This document shows positions 23,482 to 31,528 of a DNA stretch of 34,081 bases, piece by piece. The notes beneath the pieces were generated by a model that saw only the letters and a list, made by a program, of their open reading frames with translations, had not been told where the DNA came from and ran no database searches. Position 1 is the stretch's first letter. Each line of letters starts with the position of its first letter. Source of the DNA: Prevotella sp. (GTDB taxonomy: Bacteria; Bacteroidota; Bacteroidia; Bacteroidales; Bacteroidaceae); NCBI GenBank assembly GCA_003483565.1, contig DMYZ01000184.1, positions 1 through 34,081 of the forward strand. The letters run 5' to 3'. The position numbers and the translations under genes were made by a program.

Positions 23482-24885
23482 TTATTTGTCTGTTAAAAGG
23501 GTTCTGGGATCTGTTATCTTTCCTGTAATAGCGGCGGCGGCAGCTACATACGGGCTTGCAAGGATGGTACGGGAACCTGGTCCTTGGCGTCCCTCGAAAT
23601 TACGATTACTTGTCGATACTGCATATTTGCCTGAAGGTATTTTATCGTCATTCATTGCTAGGCAAGCTGAACATCCCGGTTGGCGGATTTTAAAACCTGC
23701 AGTTTCCAGGATTTTGTCAAGTCCTTCTTTACGAATCTGTTCATCTACCAACCAGCTTCCTGGTACCAGCCATGCCGTAATTCCTGGATCTTTATGTTTG
23801 CCTTTGACAATACTTGAGAAGGCGCGGAAGTCTTCAATGCGTCCATTGGTACATGCACCTAGGAATACATAATCGACAGGATGCCCCAAGAGCTTTTCTC
23901 CTGGTTGGAAGCCCATATAGTTAAGAGCCTTTTTGAAAGAAGTTTGCTCATTTTCAGAAATCATGTTAAGTGTGGGGATAAATCCATTGATGTCAATACC
24001 CATACCAGGGTTAGTACCATAAGTAATGCGTGGCTCGATATTCTCACCGTTAAAATTGAGTTCTTTATCAAATACGGCATCGCTGCCACTTTGCAATGTC
24101 TTCCAGTATGCTACAGCTCTATTCCAATCCTCTCCTTTAGGAGCATATTCCCTGTCTTTGAGAAATTCAAATGTTTTCTCATCAGGAGCAACAAAACCAC
24201 CACGGGCACCCATTTCGATAGAAAGATTACAAAGAGTGAGACGGCCGTCCATGCTCATGTCTTTGACAACATCGCCTGAGTATTCTACAAAATAACCCGT
24301 AGCTCCGGATGTTGTCAGTTTGCTCATTAGATATAAGGCTACGTCTTTGGCTGTAACACCTGACTTTAAGTGCCCATTGATATTAATGCGCATACTCATA
24401 GGTTTCTGTTGCAAAATACATTGAGAAGCAAGCACCATCTCGACTTCAGAAGTTCCGATACCAAAAGCTATTGCTCCTACTGCTCCATGGGTAGAGGTAT
24501 GGGAATCACCACAAACAATAGTCATTCCCGGGAGAGATAAACCTTTCTCAGGACCTACTACATGAATAATTCCATTATCCTTAGTGTTCATTTTGAATTC
24601 GGTTATCCCAAATTCTTCACAGTTTTTATCCAGTGTATCTACTTGTTTTCTACCAATAGGATCTTCAATTTGTTTATCTTGGTCGTGCGTAGGAACATTA
24701 TGATCAGGCATAGCAAAGACGTGATCAGGGCGAAACACTTTCAGTGAACGCTCTCGTAATCCTTCAAAAGCCTGTGGTGATGTTACTTCGTGGCAGTATA
24801 ACCGATCAATATAAAGTTGCGTAGGACCATCTTTTACAATTTGAACTACATGCTTATCCCAAATTTTGTCAAATAAAGTATTCAT
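23482..24885 (-). CDS. leuC: 3-isopropylmalate dehydratase large subunit, 467 aa
   Basis: Aconitase-family [4Fe-4S] enzyme working with LeuD. Visible motifs are KIWDKHVV at the N-terminus, MPDHNVPT, the substrate loop CGDSHTSTHGAVGAIAFGIG, and the three cluster cysteines in FLGACTNGRIEDF and PGCSACLAMN. NRNFEGRQGPGSRTILASP is the C-terminal family signature. Length is normal. It follows leuA by 31 bases with no promoter motif between them. Confidence 0.95.
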   Translation of the reverse strand: MNTLFDKIWDKHVVQIVKDGPTQLYIDRLYCHEVTSPQAFEGLRERSLKVFRPDHVFAMPDHNVPTHDQDKQIEDPIGRKQVDTLDKNCEEFGITEFKMNTKDNGIIHVVGPEKGLSLPGMTIVCGDSHTSTHGAVGAIAFGIGTSEVEMVLASQCILQQKPMSMRININGHLKSGVTAKDVALYLMSKLTTSGATGYFVEYSGDVVKDMSMDGRLTLCNLSIEMGARGGFVAPDEKTFEFLKDREYAPKGEDWNRAVAYWKTLQSGSDAVFDKELNFNGENIEPRITYGTNPGMGIDINGFIPTLNMISENEQTSFKKALNYMGFQPGEKLLGHPVDYVFLGACTNGRIEDFRAFSSIVKGKHKDPGITAWLVPGSWLVDEQIRKEGLDKILETAGFKIRQPGCSACLAMNDDKIPSGKYAVSTSNRNFEGRQGPGSRTILASPYVAAAAAITGKITDPRTLLTDK

Positions 24886-24916
24886 ATAATATGTTTTGTA
24901 AATTTTCGTAACTTGT

Positions 24917-26416
24917 TTATTTTATTCTAAACTTATTGATACTGTCAATATAAGCTTCTACAGAGGCTGTTACAATATCAGTATCAGCACCGAAACCATA
25001 GTATATACGTCCATCGTATTCTACTTGCATATGAACTTTTCCTACATCATCAGATCCCTTATCTATAGCCTGAATAGTGAATTCCTTTAGAGACATTTGC
25101 TTTGTAATAATCTTCTTTAAGGCATGAATGGCTGCATCCACAGGACCATTTCCTGATGCTGCGGCTTCAAATTTTTGATCAGCGATATCAAGGCCGATAC
25201 TAGCAACGCTTCTTACTCCTTTTCCTGTAGTAACTTGCAGATAATCAAGTTTGATTTCATGATTGGCTGTTGTATCCGCTCCTGCCAGAACCAAAATATC
25301 ATCATCAGTTACCTCTTTCTTTTTATCGGCAAGTATAAGAAAGCGTTTATAGATATCATTCAATTGATCTTCATTGACTTTAACACCGTTAATTTCCAAA
25401 CGATATTTTAACGCTGCGCGTCCACTGCGTGCCGTCAAGACGATAGCATTATCGTTAAGCCCGACGTCTTTCGGATTAATGATTTCATAAGTTTGTACAT
25501 TTTTCAATACGCCATCCTGGTGAATACCAGATGAGTGAGCAAATGCATTGCGACCTACTATTGCTTTGTTTGGCTGAACAGGCATATTCATCAAAGAAGA
25601 TACCATACGGGAAGTTTGCATGATTTTTGTCGTGTTGATATTTGTATCAATATTCAAATGCTTATGGCATTTCAAAATCATGGCAATCTCCTCAAGAGAG
25701 GTGTTCCCTGCACGCTCACCTATACCGTTGATGGTTACCTCTACCTGTCGGGCTCCGTTAAGTACACCTTGCAAAGTGTTAGCAGTAGCCATACCTAAAT
25801 CGTTATGACAGTGTGTGGAAATACATGCTTTTTCAATACCATCTACATGTTCCATCAAGTATTTTATTTTGTCACCGAATTCGTCTGGCAGGCAATAACC
25901 TGTTGTATCAGGGATATTGATGACAGTAGCGCCTGCTTTAACCACAGCTTCTACAACTTGAGCTAAATATTCGTTATCTGTACGTCCGGCATCTTCTGCA
26001 TAAAACTCAACATCTTCGACATATTTCTTTGCATACTTCACTGCAGCGATGGCACGTTCAAGAACTTCTTCACGGGTTGAGTGAAATTTATACTTAATAT
26101 GAGAGTCACTTGTCCCAAGACCTGTATGGATACGTTTGCGCTTTGCATATTTTAAAGCTTCTGCAGCACAATCTATGTCTTTTTCCACAGCACGTGTCAG
26201 AGCACATATTGTCGGCCATGTTACGGCTTTAGAGATTTCTACAACAGAATTAAAGTCTCCTGGTGATGAAATAGGGAAACCAGCCTCAATGACATCTACG
26301 CCTAGTTGTTCTAGCTGTTTTGCAACCTGAATCTTTTCAACTGTGTTCAACTGACATCCTGGAACTTGCTCGCCATCACGAAGTGTTGTGTCAAAAATGT
26401 ATAATCTGTCACTCAT
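24917..26416 (-). CDS. leuA: 2-isopropylmalate synthase, 499 aa
   Basis: Condenses 2-ketoisovalerate with acetyl-CoA, the first committed step to leucine. Motifs: DTTLRDGEQVPGCQLN, EAGFPISSPGDF, STHCHNDLGMATANTL (metal histidines), VEVTINGIGERAGNTSLEE and FAHSSGIHQDGVLK. A C-terminal LeuA regulatory domain from about residue 390 makes feedback inhibition by leucine likely. Length is normal. It is the first structural gene of the operon. Its start lies 28 bases after the T-tail of the attenuator at 26444, so its expression should depend on readthrough. Confidence 0.94.
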   Translation of the reverse strand: MSDRLYIFDTTLRDGEQVPGCQLNTVEKIQVAKQLEQLGVDVIEAGFPISSPGDFNSVVEISKAVTWPTICALTRAVEKDIDCAAEALKYAKRKRIHTGLGTSDSHIKYKFHSTREEVLERAIAAVKYAKKYVEDVEFYAEDAGRTDNEYLAQVVEAVVKAGATVINIPDTTGYCLPDEFGDKIKYLMEHVDGIEKACISTHCHNDLGMATANTLQGVLNGARQVEVTINGIGERAGNTSLEEIAMILKCHKHLNIDTNINTTKIMQTSRMVSSLMNMPVQPNKAIVGRNAFAHSSGIHQDGVLKNVQTYEIINPKDVGLNDNAIVLTARSGRAALKYRLEINGVKVNEDQLNDIYKRFLILADKKKEVTDDDILVLAGADTTANHEIKLDYLQVTTGKGVRSVASIGLDIADQKFEAAASGNGPVDAAIHALKKIITKQMSLKEFTIQAIDKGSDDVGKVHMQVEYDGRIYYGFGADTDIVTASVEAYIDSINKFRIK

Positions 26417-26443
26417 ATTTATAAATGTTTTATGTGTTTCAAT

Positions 26444-26487
26444 AAAAAAAGCCTTTCACACTCCTTGCCGGAAGTGAGAAAGGCTTT
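26444..26487 (-). terminator. Attenuator terminator in the leu operon leader
   Basis: On the minus strand AAAGCCTTTC (26487-26478) pairs perfectly with GAAAGGCTTT (26457-26448), with further internal pairing (CACT/AGTG), then a run of seven T residues (26450-26444). It lies between the leader peptide and leuA. Confidence 0.9.
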
Positions 26488-26533
26488 AGTATAACATTAT
26501 ACAGAGCTACATACATACCTTATCACTTCCGGC
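26467..26533 (-). promoter_or_regulatory. Antiterminator pairing in the leu operon leader
   Basis: GCCGGAAGTGA in the last third of the leader ORF (minus strand, 26533-26523) is exactly complementary over 11 bases to TCACTTCCGGC (26477-26467) in the 5' half of the attenuator. Forming this pair would block the terminator. A ribosome near the leader stop codon would cover the first arm and allow termination. Confidence 0.85.
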
Positions 26534-26590
26534 CACTCGATGCAGTCGAATTCGAATAATAATGCTTAGTATGTTCTGTATATCCATCAT
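26507..26590 (-). CDS. Leu operon leader peptide, 27 aa, rich in Ile/Leu/Val
   Basis: A 27-codon ORF with an ATG-ATG start (26590 or 26587) and a TAG at 26509-26507. It has six Ile, two Leu and two Val codons, ten of 27, including the run I-L-S-I-I-I-R-I-R-L. It starts about 26 bases after the predicted transcription start and ends just before the attenuator. This is the layout of ribosome-mediated attenuation: ribosomes stalled at the branched-chain codons leave the antiterminator arm free. The excess of Ile over Leu fits an operon that makes both amino acids. Confidence 0.85.
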   Translation of the reverse strand: MMDIQNILSIIIRIRLHRVAGSDKVCM

Positions 26591-26622
26591 TTGTTATTTA
26601 TATATCTTGATAAATTCGAATG

Positions 26623-26656
26623 CAAAGGTACATAAATCAAATGATACGCGCAAACA
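26623..26656 (-). promoter_or_regulatory. Near-consensus promoter of the leu operon
   Basis: On the minus strand TTTG (26654-26651) is followed after exactly 20 bases by TACCTTTG (26630-26623). The -33 box lies within TGTTTGCGC (26656-26648), the same nine bases in the same register as at the 3579 promoter. Confidence 0.85.
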
Positions 26657-26734
26657 AATTATAAGTTTTTTATCATTAATTCTTTCAAATTATAGTTTTG
26701 ATCGCTTTTTATGCAGTAATTTAGTATTATGAGC

Positions 26735-26775
26735 ATCTTCTATATTCCTAATTTATATATAGGACTATAGAAGAT
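26735..26775 (-). terminator. AT-rich 16-bp inverted repeat after dnaB
   Basis: The arms 26735-26750 and 26760-26775 pair over 16 positions with one mismatch around a 9-base loop. It starts 9 bases past the dnaB stop. It lacks a T-run on the minus strand, so it may terminate weakly or protect the message end. Confidence 0.5.
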
Positions 26776-26783
26776 TATATAGA

Positions 26784-28295
26784 TTAAAATGGTGAAGATG
26801 AGTCTAAATTTTCTGGTGGTGGGATAGGTAAATCCCCAGCACCTCCATTTATTTTTGAACCAACGATTTCTCCTCCTGAAATTTCTCCAGAAGTCGGTAT
26901 TTTAAATTCATTTGGATTTTCAAATCGAGTATATTCACCACGGAAGGTTAAAAGAACATCACCTGTACTACCTTTACGATGCTTTGCTATGATGATCTGT
27001 GCCATTCCATGAAGATCATTGCCTTTTTCATCTTGAAAAATGTGGTAATACTCAGGACGGTGCACGAAAAGGACCATATCTGCATCTTGTTCGATGGCTC
27101 CAGATTCACGCAAGTCGCTCAACTGTGGTCGCTTTCCTTCTATGCCTTCACGGTTTTCTACGGTACGATTCAGCTGTGACAAAGCAATAATTGGTATATT
27201 CAGCTCTTTGGCCAGGCCTTTCATGGATCGTGAAATGGTAGAAACTTCTTCCTGGCGGTTACTGAATCTCATTCCATTGGCATTCATTAACTGTAAATAG
27301 TCAATAAGAATTATCTTAACTCCCTTTTCACGTACTAATCTTCTCGCTTTGGTTCTAAGCTCAAAGATTGAAAGTCCAGGAGTATCATCAATATAAAGTG
27401 GTTTGCCCTGCATCTTCCGTAGGTTTACATCCAATCGTTTCCATTCATCTGCTTCTAGCTGTCCATTAAGAATTTTATGGCCACTAATCTCACATACATT
27501 ACTGATCAAACGATTGACTAATTGGACGTTACTCATTTCAAGAGAGAAGAAAGCTGTAGGGATAGAATTATCAATGGCGGCATTTTTAGCTAGTGACAGG
27601 GCAAATGACGTTTTACCCATGGCAGGACGACCTGCAATAATAACCAAGTCGCTGGATTGCCATCCACTTGTCATCTCATCAAGATCAGTGTATCCTGTAG
27701 TAATGCCTGTAAGACCGCTACTATTGCTGGCGGCACGTTGTAATATTGTCTGTGCTTCTTGTATTACCGGATCAATTTGAGTATAATCCTGCCGCATGTT
27801 TTTCTGAGAGATCTCAAAGAGATTACCTTCAGCCTCCTGCATCAGATGATCTACATCTACTGTATCATCGAATGCTTCCGTTTCTATTTTCCCTGCATAA
27901 CTGATAAGCTGCCGAGCTGTATATTTCTGAGCCAGAATATGTGCATAGTACTCTATATGAGCAGAACTGGCCACATGGGAAGTCAACTCTGTAAGATAAG
28001 CAGGGCCACCTGATTTATCAAGCGTGTCATCCTTCATCATCTGCTGGGTAACAGCTATAAAATCACTCGGCTGCTCATTCATATTTAAGGTTTGAATAGC
28101 CTGGTAGATATGTTGGTGTGCAGGTTGATAAAATGTCTCAGGACGTAGTATTTCTGATACTACGGAAAAGGCATCATGATCTACCATTAATGCACCAAGC
28201 ACAACCTTCTCAACATCAATAGCTTGTGGCTGAAGATGTCCGTATGTCGTGTCTACAGGTGCCGGCTTTCTTTGTCTTTTATTATTATCTGGCAT
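26784..28295 (-). CDS. dnaB: Replicative DNA helicase DnaB, 503 aa
   Basis: Hexameric replication-fork helicase. The N-terminal primase-interacting domain (about residues 20-125: PQAIDVEKVVLGALMVD, ETFYQPAHQHIYQAI) is followed by the RecA-type helicase domain. This has Walker A GRPAMGKTS (222-230), SLEMS, Walker B ILIDYLQLM (329-337) and the ALSQLNR, LSDLRESGAIEQDAD and AKHRKGSTG motifs. I see no intein. An in-frame ATG lies 10 codons upstream at 28325, but it overlaps the -7 motif at 28323-28330, so the start at 28295 (MPDNNKRQRK) is preferred. Confidence 0.94.
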   Translation of the reverse strand: MPDNNKRQRKPAPVDTTYGHLQPQAIDVEKVVLGALMVDHDAFSVVSEILRPETFYQPAHQHIYQAIQTLNMNEQPSDFIAVTQQMMKDDTLDKSGGPAYLTELTSHVASSAHIEYYAHILAQKYTARQLISYAGKIETEAFDDTVDVDHLMQEAEGNLFEISQKNMRQDYTQIDPVIQEAQTILQRAASNSSGLTGITTGYTDLDEMTSGWQSSDLVIIAGRPAMGKTSFALSLAKNAAIDNSIPTAFFSLEMSNVQLVNRLISNVCEISGHKILNGQLEADEWKRLDVNLRKMQGKPLYIDDTPGLSIFELRTKARRLVREKGVKIILIDYLQLMNANGMRFSNRQEEVSTISRSMKGLAKELNIPIIALSQLNRTVENREGIEGKRPQLSDLRESGAIEQDADMVLFVHRPEYYHIFQDEKGNDLHGMAQIIIAKHRKGSTGDVLLTFRGEYTRFENPNEFKIPTSGEISGGEIVGSKINGGAGDLPIPPPENLDSSSPF

Positions 28296-28322
28296 ATATG
28301 ATATTAATCTTTTTATGATGTA

Positions 28323-28330
28323 CAAAGATA
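28323..28330 (-). promoter_or_regulatory. -7 promoter element for dnaB
   Basis: On the minus strand this reads TATCTTTG, 27 bases before the chosen dnaB start, and decides that start over the upstream ATG. Confidence 0.65.
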
Positions 28331-28374
28331 AGAAAATTATTGAGACAATTGCATCGTCGTTCGATATTTTTTCC

Positions 28375-28382
28375 TAACTTTG
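28375..28382 (+). promoter_or_regulatory. -7 promoter element for ispE
   Basis: TAACTTTG lies 23 bases before the ispE ATG. TTG at 28349-28351, 23 bases upstream, is a possible -33 box. Confidence 0.65.
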
Positions 28383-28405
28383 TACAAACTTAAAATAATA
28401 AGGTA

Positions 28406-29251
28406 ATGATTATATTTCCTTGTGCCAAGATTAATCTTGGACTGAATATAGTGAGCGAGTGTGAAAACGGATATCATAATATCCAGACTGTATTCTACCC
28501 TATCCCGATCTATGATGCTCTGGAAATTAAATATATGGATGAGAAATTTCCATCGGTTAATCCTTGTGATCTGAAAGTTTCTGGACATTCTATTGAGTGT
28601 GATGAACAAGATAATCTGGTGATTCGTGCTTATAACTTGCTTGCTGCAGACTTTAAGCTTCCTCGCGTCCATGCTCATCTTTTCAAAAATATACCCTCAC
28701 AAGCTGGTCTTGGAGGTGGCAGCAGTGACGGAGCTTATATGATTCGTTTACTTGACGAACGCTTTCGTCTTAATATTGGTATTCCACAGATGGAACGCTA
28801 TGCGGCACATCTTGGTGCTGATTGTGCTTTTTTTATTACAGCAGAAGCGGCATACGGTACAGGAAAAGGTGAAATTCTGGAACCTGCAGATGGACCAAAA
28901 GGAAATTTAGATGGTTATTATCTGGTACTAATAAAGCCAGATATCAATATTTGTACACGTGATGCTTATCGTGCTATTGTACCTAGACTTCCTGCTAAGT
29001 GTTGCCGCGATGTTGTTCGTGAATCAATTGAAACCTGGAAAGATAATTTGGTAAATGATTTTGAAGTACCAATCTTTGCAGCTCATCCTGAATTGAAAGA
29101 GATTAAAGATAAACTTTATAGTTTAGGGGCTTCATATGCTCAAATGAGTGGGAGTGGAAGTTCTATTTACGGCTTATTTAAGCAGAATCCAGGATTAGGA
29201 ACTATCAACAGAGAATTTTCAGAAAATTATCATCGAATACTAAAACTTTAA
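28406..29251 (+). CDS. ispE: 4-diphosphocytidyl-2-C-methyl-D-erythritol kinase, 281 aa
   Basis: GHMP-family kinase of the MEP isoprenoid pathway; it phosphorylates CDP-methylerythritol. The N-terminal AKINLGLNI motif (Lys8) and YHNIQTVFYPI, the ATP loop SQAGLGGGSSDGA (residues 98-110, catalytic Asp108) and the C-terminal AQMSGSGSSIYGLF loop are all intact. Length is normal. The Nudix gene starts four bases after the stop, so the two are co-expressed. Confidence 0.95.
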   Translation: MIIFPCAKINLGLNIVSECENGYHNIQTVFYPIPIYDALEIKYMDEKFPSVNPCDLKVSGHSIECDEQDNLVIRAYNLLAADFKLPRVHAHLFKNIPSQAGLGGGSSDGAYMIRLLDERFRLNIGIPQMERYAAHLGADCAFFITAEAAYGTGKGEILEPADGPKGNLDGYYLVLIKPDINICTRDAYRAIVPRLPAKCCRDVVRESIETWKDNLVNDFEVPIFAAHPELKEIKDKLYSLGASYAQMSGSGSSIYGLFKQNPGLGTINREFSENYHRILKL

Positions 29252-29255
29252 GTTC

Positions 29256-29765
29256 ATGATTGACAATAATAATGAAATGCTTCCGGAAGTAGATGAATCT
29301 GGAAATATTATTGGAGCAATAAGCCGGGGATGTGCTCATAACGGTAGTAAGAAACTTCACCCTGTAGTGCACCTTCACCTTTTTAATAGTAACGGTGATT
29401 TGTATTTGCAAAAGCGACCGGCATGGAAGGATATACAACCTGGAAAATGGGATACGGCTTGTGGCGGTCATATTGATTTAGGTGAGAATGTTAATGAAGC
29501 TTTGCGACGTGAAGTAAAAGAAGAATTGGGTATTACTGATTTTACTCCATGTTCTATGGGATATTATATATTTGAAAGTAAGCAAGAGCGTGAACTCGTT
29601 TTTGTACACAAATGTGTGTATGATGGTCTTATAAAGCCCAGCACAGAAGAATTGGATGGTGGTCGTTTTTGGACTGAAAAAGAAATTGAAGAGAATATAG
29701 GTAAGGCTTTATTTACTCCAAACTTTGAGAATGAATATAGAAAATATTTCGAATTACATAAGTGA
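29256..29765 (+). CDS. Nudix hydrolase, IPP-isomerase-like subgroup, 169 aa
   Basis: The full Nudix box is present: Gly71-X5-Glu77-X7-Arg85-Glu-Val-X-Glu-Glu-X-Gly92-Ile. The segment VVHLHLFNSNGDLYLQKRPAWKDIQPGKWDTACGGH, with its tryptophan-rich substrate lip, resembles type I isopentenyl-diphosphate isomerases and YfcD-like Nudix proteins. True IPP isomerase has a catalytic Cys in its NTCCSHP segment; here the corresponding place reads DTACGGH, so a Cys is at or near it. Adjacency to ispE makes a role in isoprenoid diphosphate metabolism attractive, but general nucleotide-diphosphate hydrolysis is equally possible. Confidence 0.85.
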   Translation: MIDNNNEMLPEVDESGNIIGAISRGCAHNGSKKLHPVVHLHLFNSNGDLYLQKRPAWKDIQPGKWDTACGGHIDLGENVNEALRREVKEELGITDFTPCSMGYYIFESKQERELVFVHKCVYDGLIKPSTEELDGGRFWTEKEIEENIGKALFTPNFENEYRKYFELHK

Positions 29766-29815
29766 GTATAAAGGACAAGATAATGTGTCGTTATTTTGTT
29801 AATGTAAAAGATTAT

Positions 29816-30508
29816 TTATAGTTTGAATTTGTACCCAATGGTAACTTGTGCAAAGCGGTTACGTGCATTAAAACCATCCCATAGACGTTTTAATCCAAAA
29901 TTATATCTTCCATCAACAATAAATTGATGATATTCATATGATACGCCGAAGGGTATTGCAATGTCAAACTTGTGAGGTTGTGAATTTTGAGTGGATTTCA
30001 TGAAATCATTCATATCAAGTTTTATTTTATTACCTTCTAAATTCAACTCTCCTTTACACTTTAACTGAAAGCCAGGTTGTATACCGACTTTTATGGCAAA
30101 ATTTTTAAAGACATAATAGTTTGCCATTATAGGGATGTTAATATAAGAAGTTTTTTGTTTTCCAGTCAGATATTTAACATGCGTGCTATAATAGGCATTA
30201 AGAAAATCTATTAATTGAATTCCATTCACAGACCAGTTAGAGAAGATACCCTCCTTATCATTCAATTTACTGTTTTCTTGAGTATACATAACACTCAGGC
30301 TGACAGACCATTTCTTAGTTATCTGATATTCTGTTTCTATCCCTCCTGTAAAACCGAAATTAGGATCAAGATATTTCTTTGAATTACCTACAGGAAGAGA
30401 TAAAGTTGTCCCTATCTTGGGTTGTATGGTAATCGATCTTACTTTTTCCTGGGCATAAGACATTACAATAATGGGACACAGGGCTATTATAAATAGTATT
30501 TTCTTCAT
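29816..30508 (-). CDS. Outer-membrane beta-barrel protein (PorT-like), 230 aa
   Basis: A signal peptide (MKKILFIIALCPIIVMSYAQ) is followed by alternating hydrophobic/polar strands ending YKFKL, a typical barrel C-terminus with a terminal hydrophobic residue. Strands such as FGFTGGIETEYQIT, WSVSLSVMYTQE, YINIPIMANYYVF, FAIKVGIQPGFQLK and IAIPFGVSYEYHQF suit an 8- to 10-stranded barrel of the OMP_b-brl family found in Bacteroidetes. No pore or ligand function can be assigned. It is convergent with the Nudix gene, with a 50-base gap and no obvious terminator. Confidence 0.8.
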   Translation of the reverse strand: MKKILFIIALCPIIVMSYAQEKVRSITIQPKIGTTLSLPVGNSKKYLDPNFGFTGGIETEYQITKKWSVSLSVMYTQENSKLNDKEGIFSNWSVNGIQLIDFLNAYYSTHVKYLTGKQKTSYINIPIMANYYVFKNFAIKVGIQPGFQLKCKGELNLEGNKIKLDMNDFMKSTQNSQPHKFDIAIPFGVSYEYHQFIVDGRYNFGLKRLWDGFNARNRFAQVTIGYKFKL

Positions 30509-30532
30509 GGAAAAATATTTGTATCAATGTTG

Positions 30533-30540
30533 CGAAGATA
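30533..30540 (-). promoter_or_regulatory. Probable -7 element for the barrel gene, one mismatch
   Basis: On the minus strand this reads TATCTTCG, one base off TAnnTTTG, 25 bases before the start codon. No clear -33 box is seen. Confidence 0.4.
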
Positions 30541-30786
30541 CAAAATCATTTAAAAATTTCATATTTATTTTTTATGATATGATTGAATTTAATGAATTTT
30601 ATCATTGATGTTAACTAAGTGAAATGTAAGGATTGATAGATCAAACATTGATGTGTTATACCACACAAACAGAAACAAGCAATTCATCCAAGAATATCAA
30701 CAAACTATAATTTTTTTTGTAATGGTGCAAGATTATATATAATAAAGCGTTTTCTTTAAAAATATTAAGTTATAATAAAAGTAATC

Positions 30787-31401
30787 ATGAAAGCAAAAAA
30801 AATTATTATGGCAGCACTTTGCTGCTTTTCAGTATTCAGTTTGGTATCATGTAATTTAAATGATGATGACAATGGCAATACAGGTCTGTCTCCTATACAG
30901 ATTAAAACAGCTTATACTGCTGTGAAGGATATTCATAATGGTAAACTAGTTTATACCCCACTTGCCAGTACCGGTAGTAGTAAGAATGATACTATCAATA
31001 TTTCATGGGATATTAGTACGGATAGTACAATGACTATCCACAATTTTCCTGTAAGTGCCCTTGCTGATAATATTACCAGTAGTAATTATTCGGATTTAAA
31101 GACTGCACTTGAAAATGTGAATACTACAGATCTGAGTTGTTTCATTGGTTTCTATCAACTCAATCCTATATCTTTCCTTATTAATCCTATTTCACCATCT
31201 TTTAATTTGTCTTATGGTGGGGCAACTCATAAGATACAGATTGCATTCTATCTTAATACAACTTATTCTGCAGGTATATATGATTATCAGAATAATGGTA
31301 TCCTTGAAATGCAGATTATAGAGGCTGGCATTTATATTGATGGAAGCCAGTCTTCAGCTCTTTCTACAAGTAAGGCTTTTCTTATTGATAGCACGAAATA
31401 G
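30787..31401 (+). CDS. Lipoprotein, DUF4840-like, copy 1, 204 aa
   Basis: Lipoprotein with signal MKAKKIIMAALCCFSVFSLVSC (lipid Cys22), followed by an acidic NLNDDDNGN spacer of the kind that often favours surface export in Bacteroidetes. The body has a beta-rich pattern (KNDTINISWDISTDSTMTIHNFPVSALADNI, LSYGGATHKIQIAFYLNT). I associate it with the Bacteroidetes DUF4840 family from memory, with moderate confidence; no function is known. A close relative with the same 5' flank and a related terminator follows directly. No TAnnTTTG motif is evident upstream, in a 278-base AT-rich gap. Confidence 0.72.
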   Translation: MKAKKIIMAALCCFSVFSLVSCNLNDDDNGNTGLSPIQIKTAYTAVKDIHNGKLVYTPLASTGSSKNDTINISWDISTDSTMTIHNFPVSALADNITSSNYSDLKTALENVNTTDLSCFIGFYQLNPISFLINPISPSFNLSYGGATHKIQIAFYLNTTYSAGIYDYQNNGILEMQIIEAGIYIDGSQSSALSTSKAFLIDSTK

Positions 31402-31426
31402 AAAATATAACAATTGGTTTAAAATA

Positions 31427-31466
31427 TAAATGCTATCTCTTTTTGGGGATAGCATTTATTTTTATT
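31427..31466 (+). terminator. Terminator after lipoprotein copy 1
   Basis: TAAATGCTATC (31427-31437) and GATAGCATTTA (31448-31458) form an 11-bp perfect stem, extendable by wobbles, followed by TTTTTATT. Confidence 0.85.
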
Positions 31467-31528
31467 ACGCATTTTGGTGCAGGAGTATCCGATCTTTATA
31501 GAATTATTTAGTTATGATAAAAGTAATC

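Noticed and set aside
23881..24295. Two plus-strand frames (132 and 89 codons) opposite leuC
   Set aside because: Both are antisense to a complete leuC with all cluster cysteines; no independent evidence.
28296..28325. Upstream dnaB start at 28325
   Set aside because: This ATG lies within the predicted -7 motif at 28323-28330, so it would be upstream of the transcript start.
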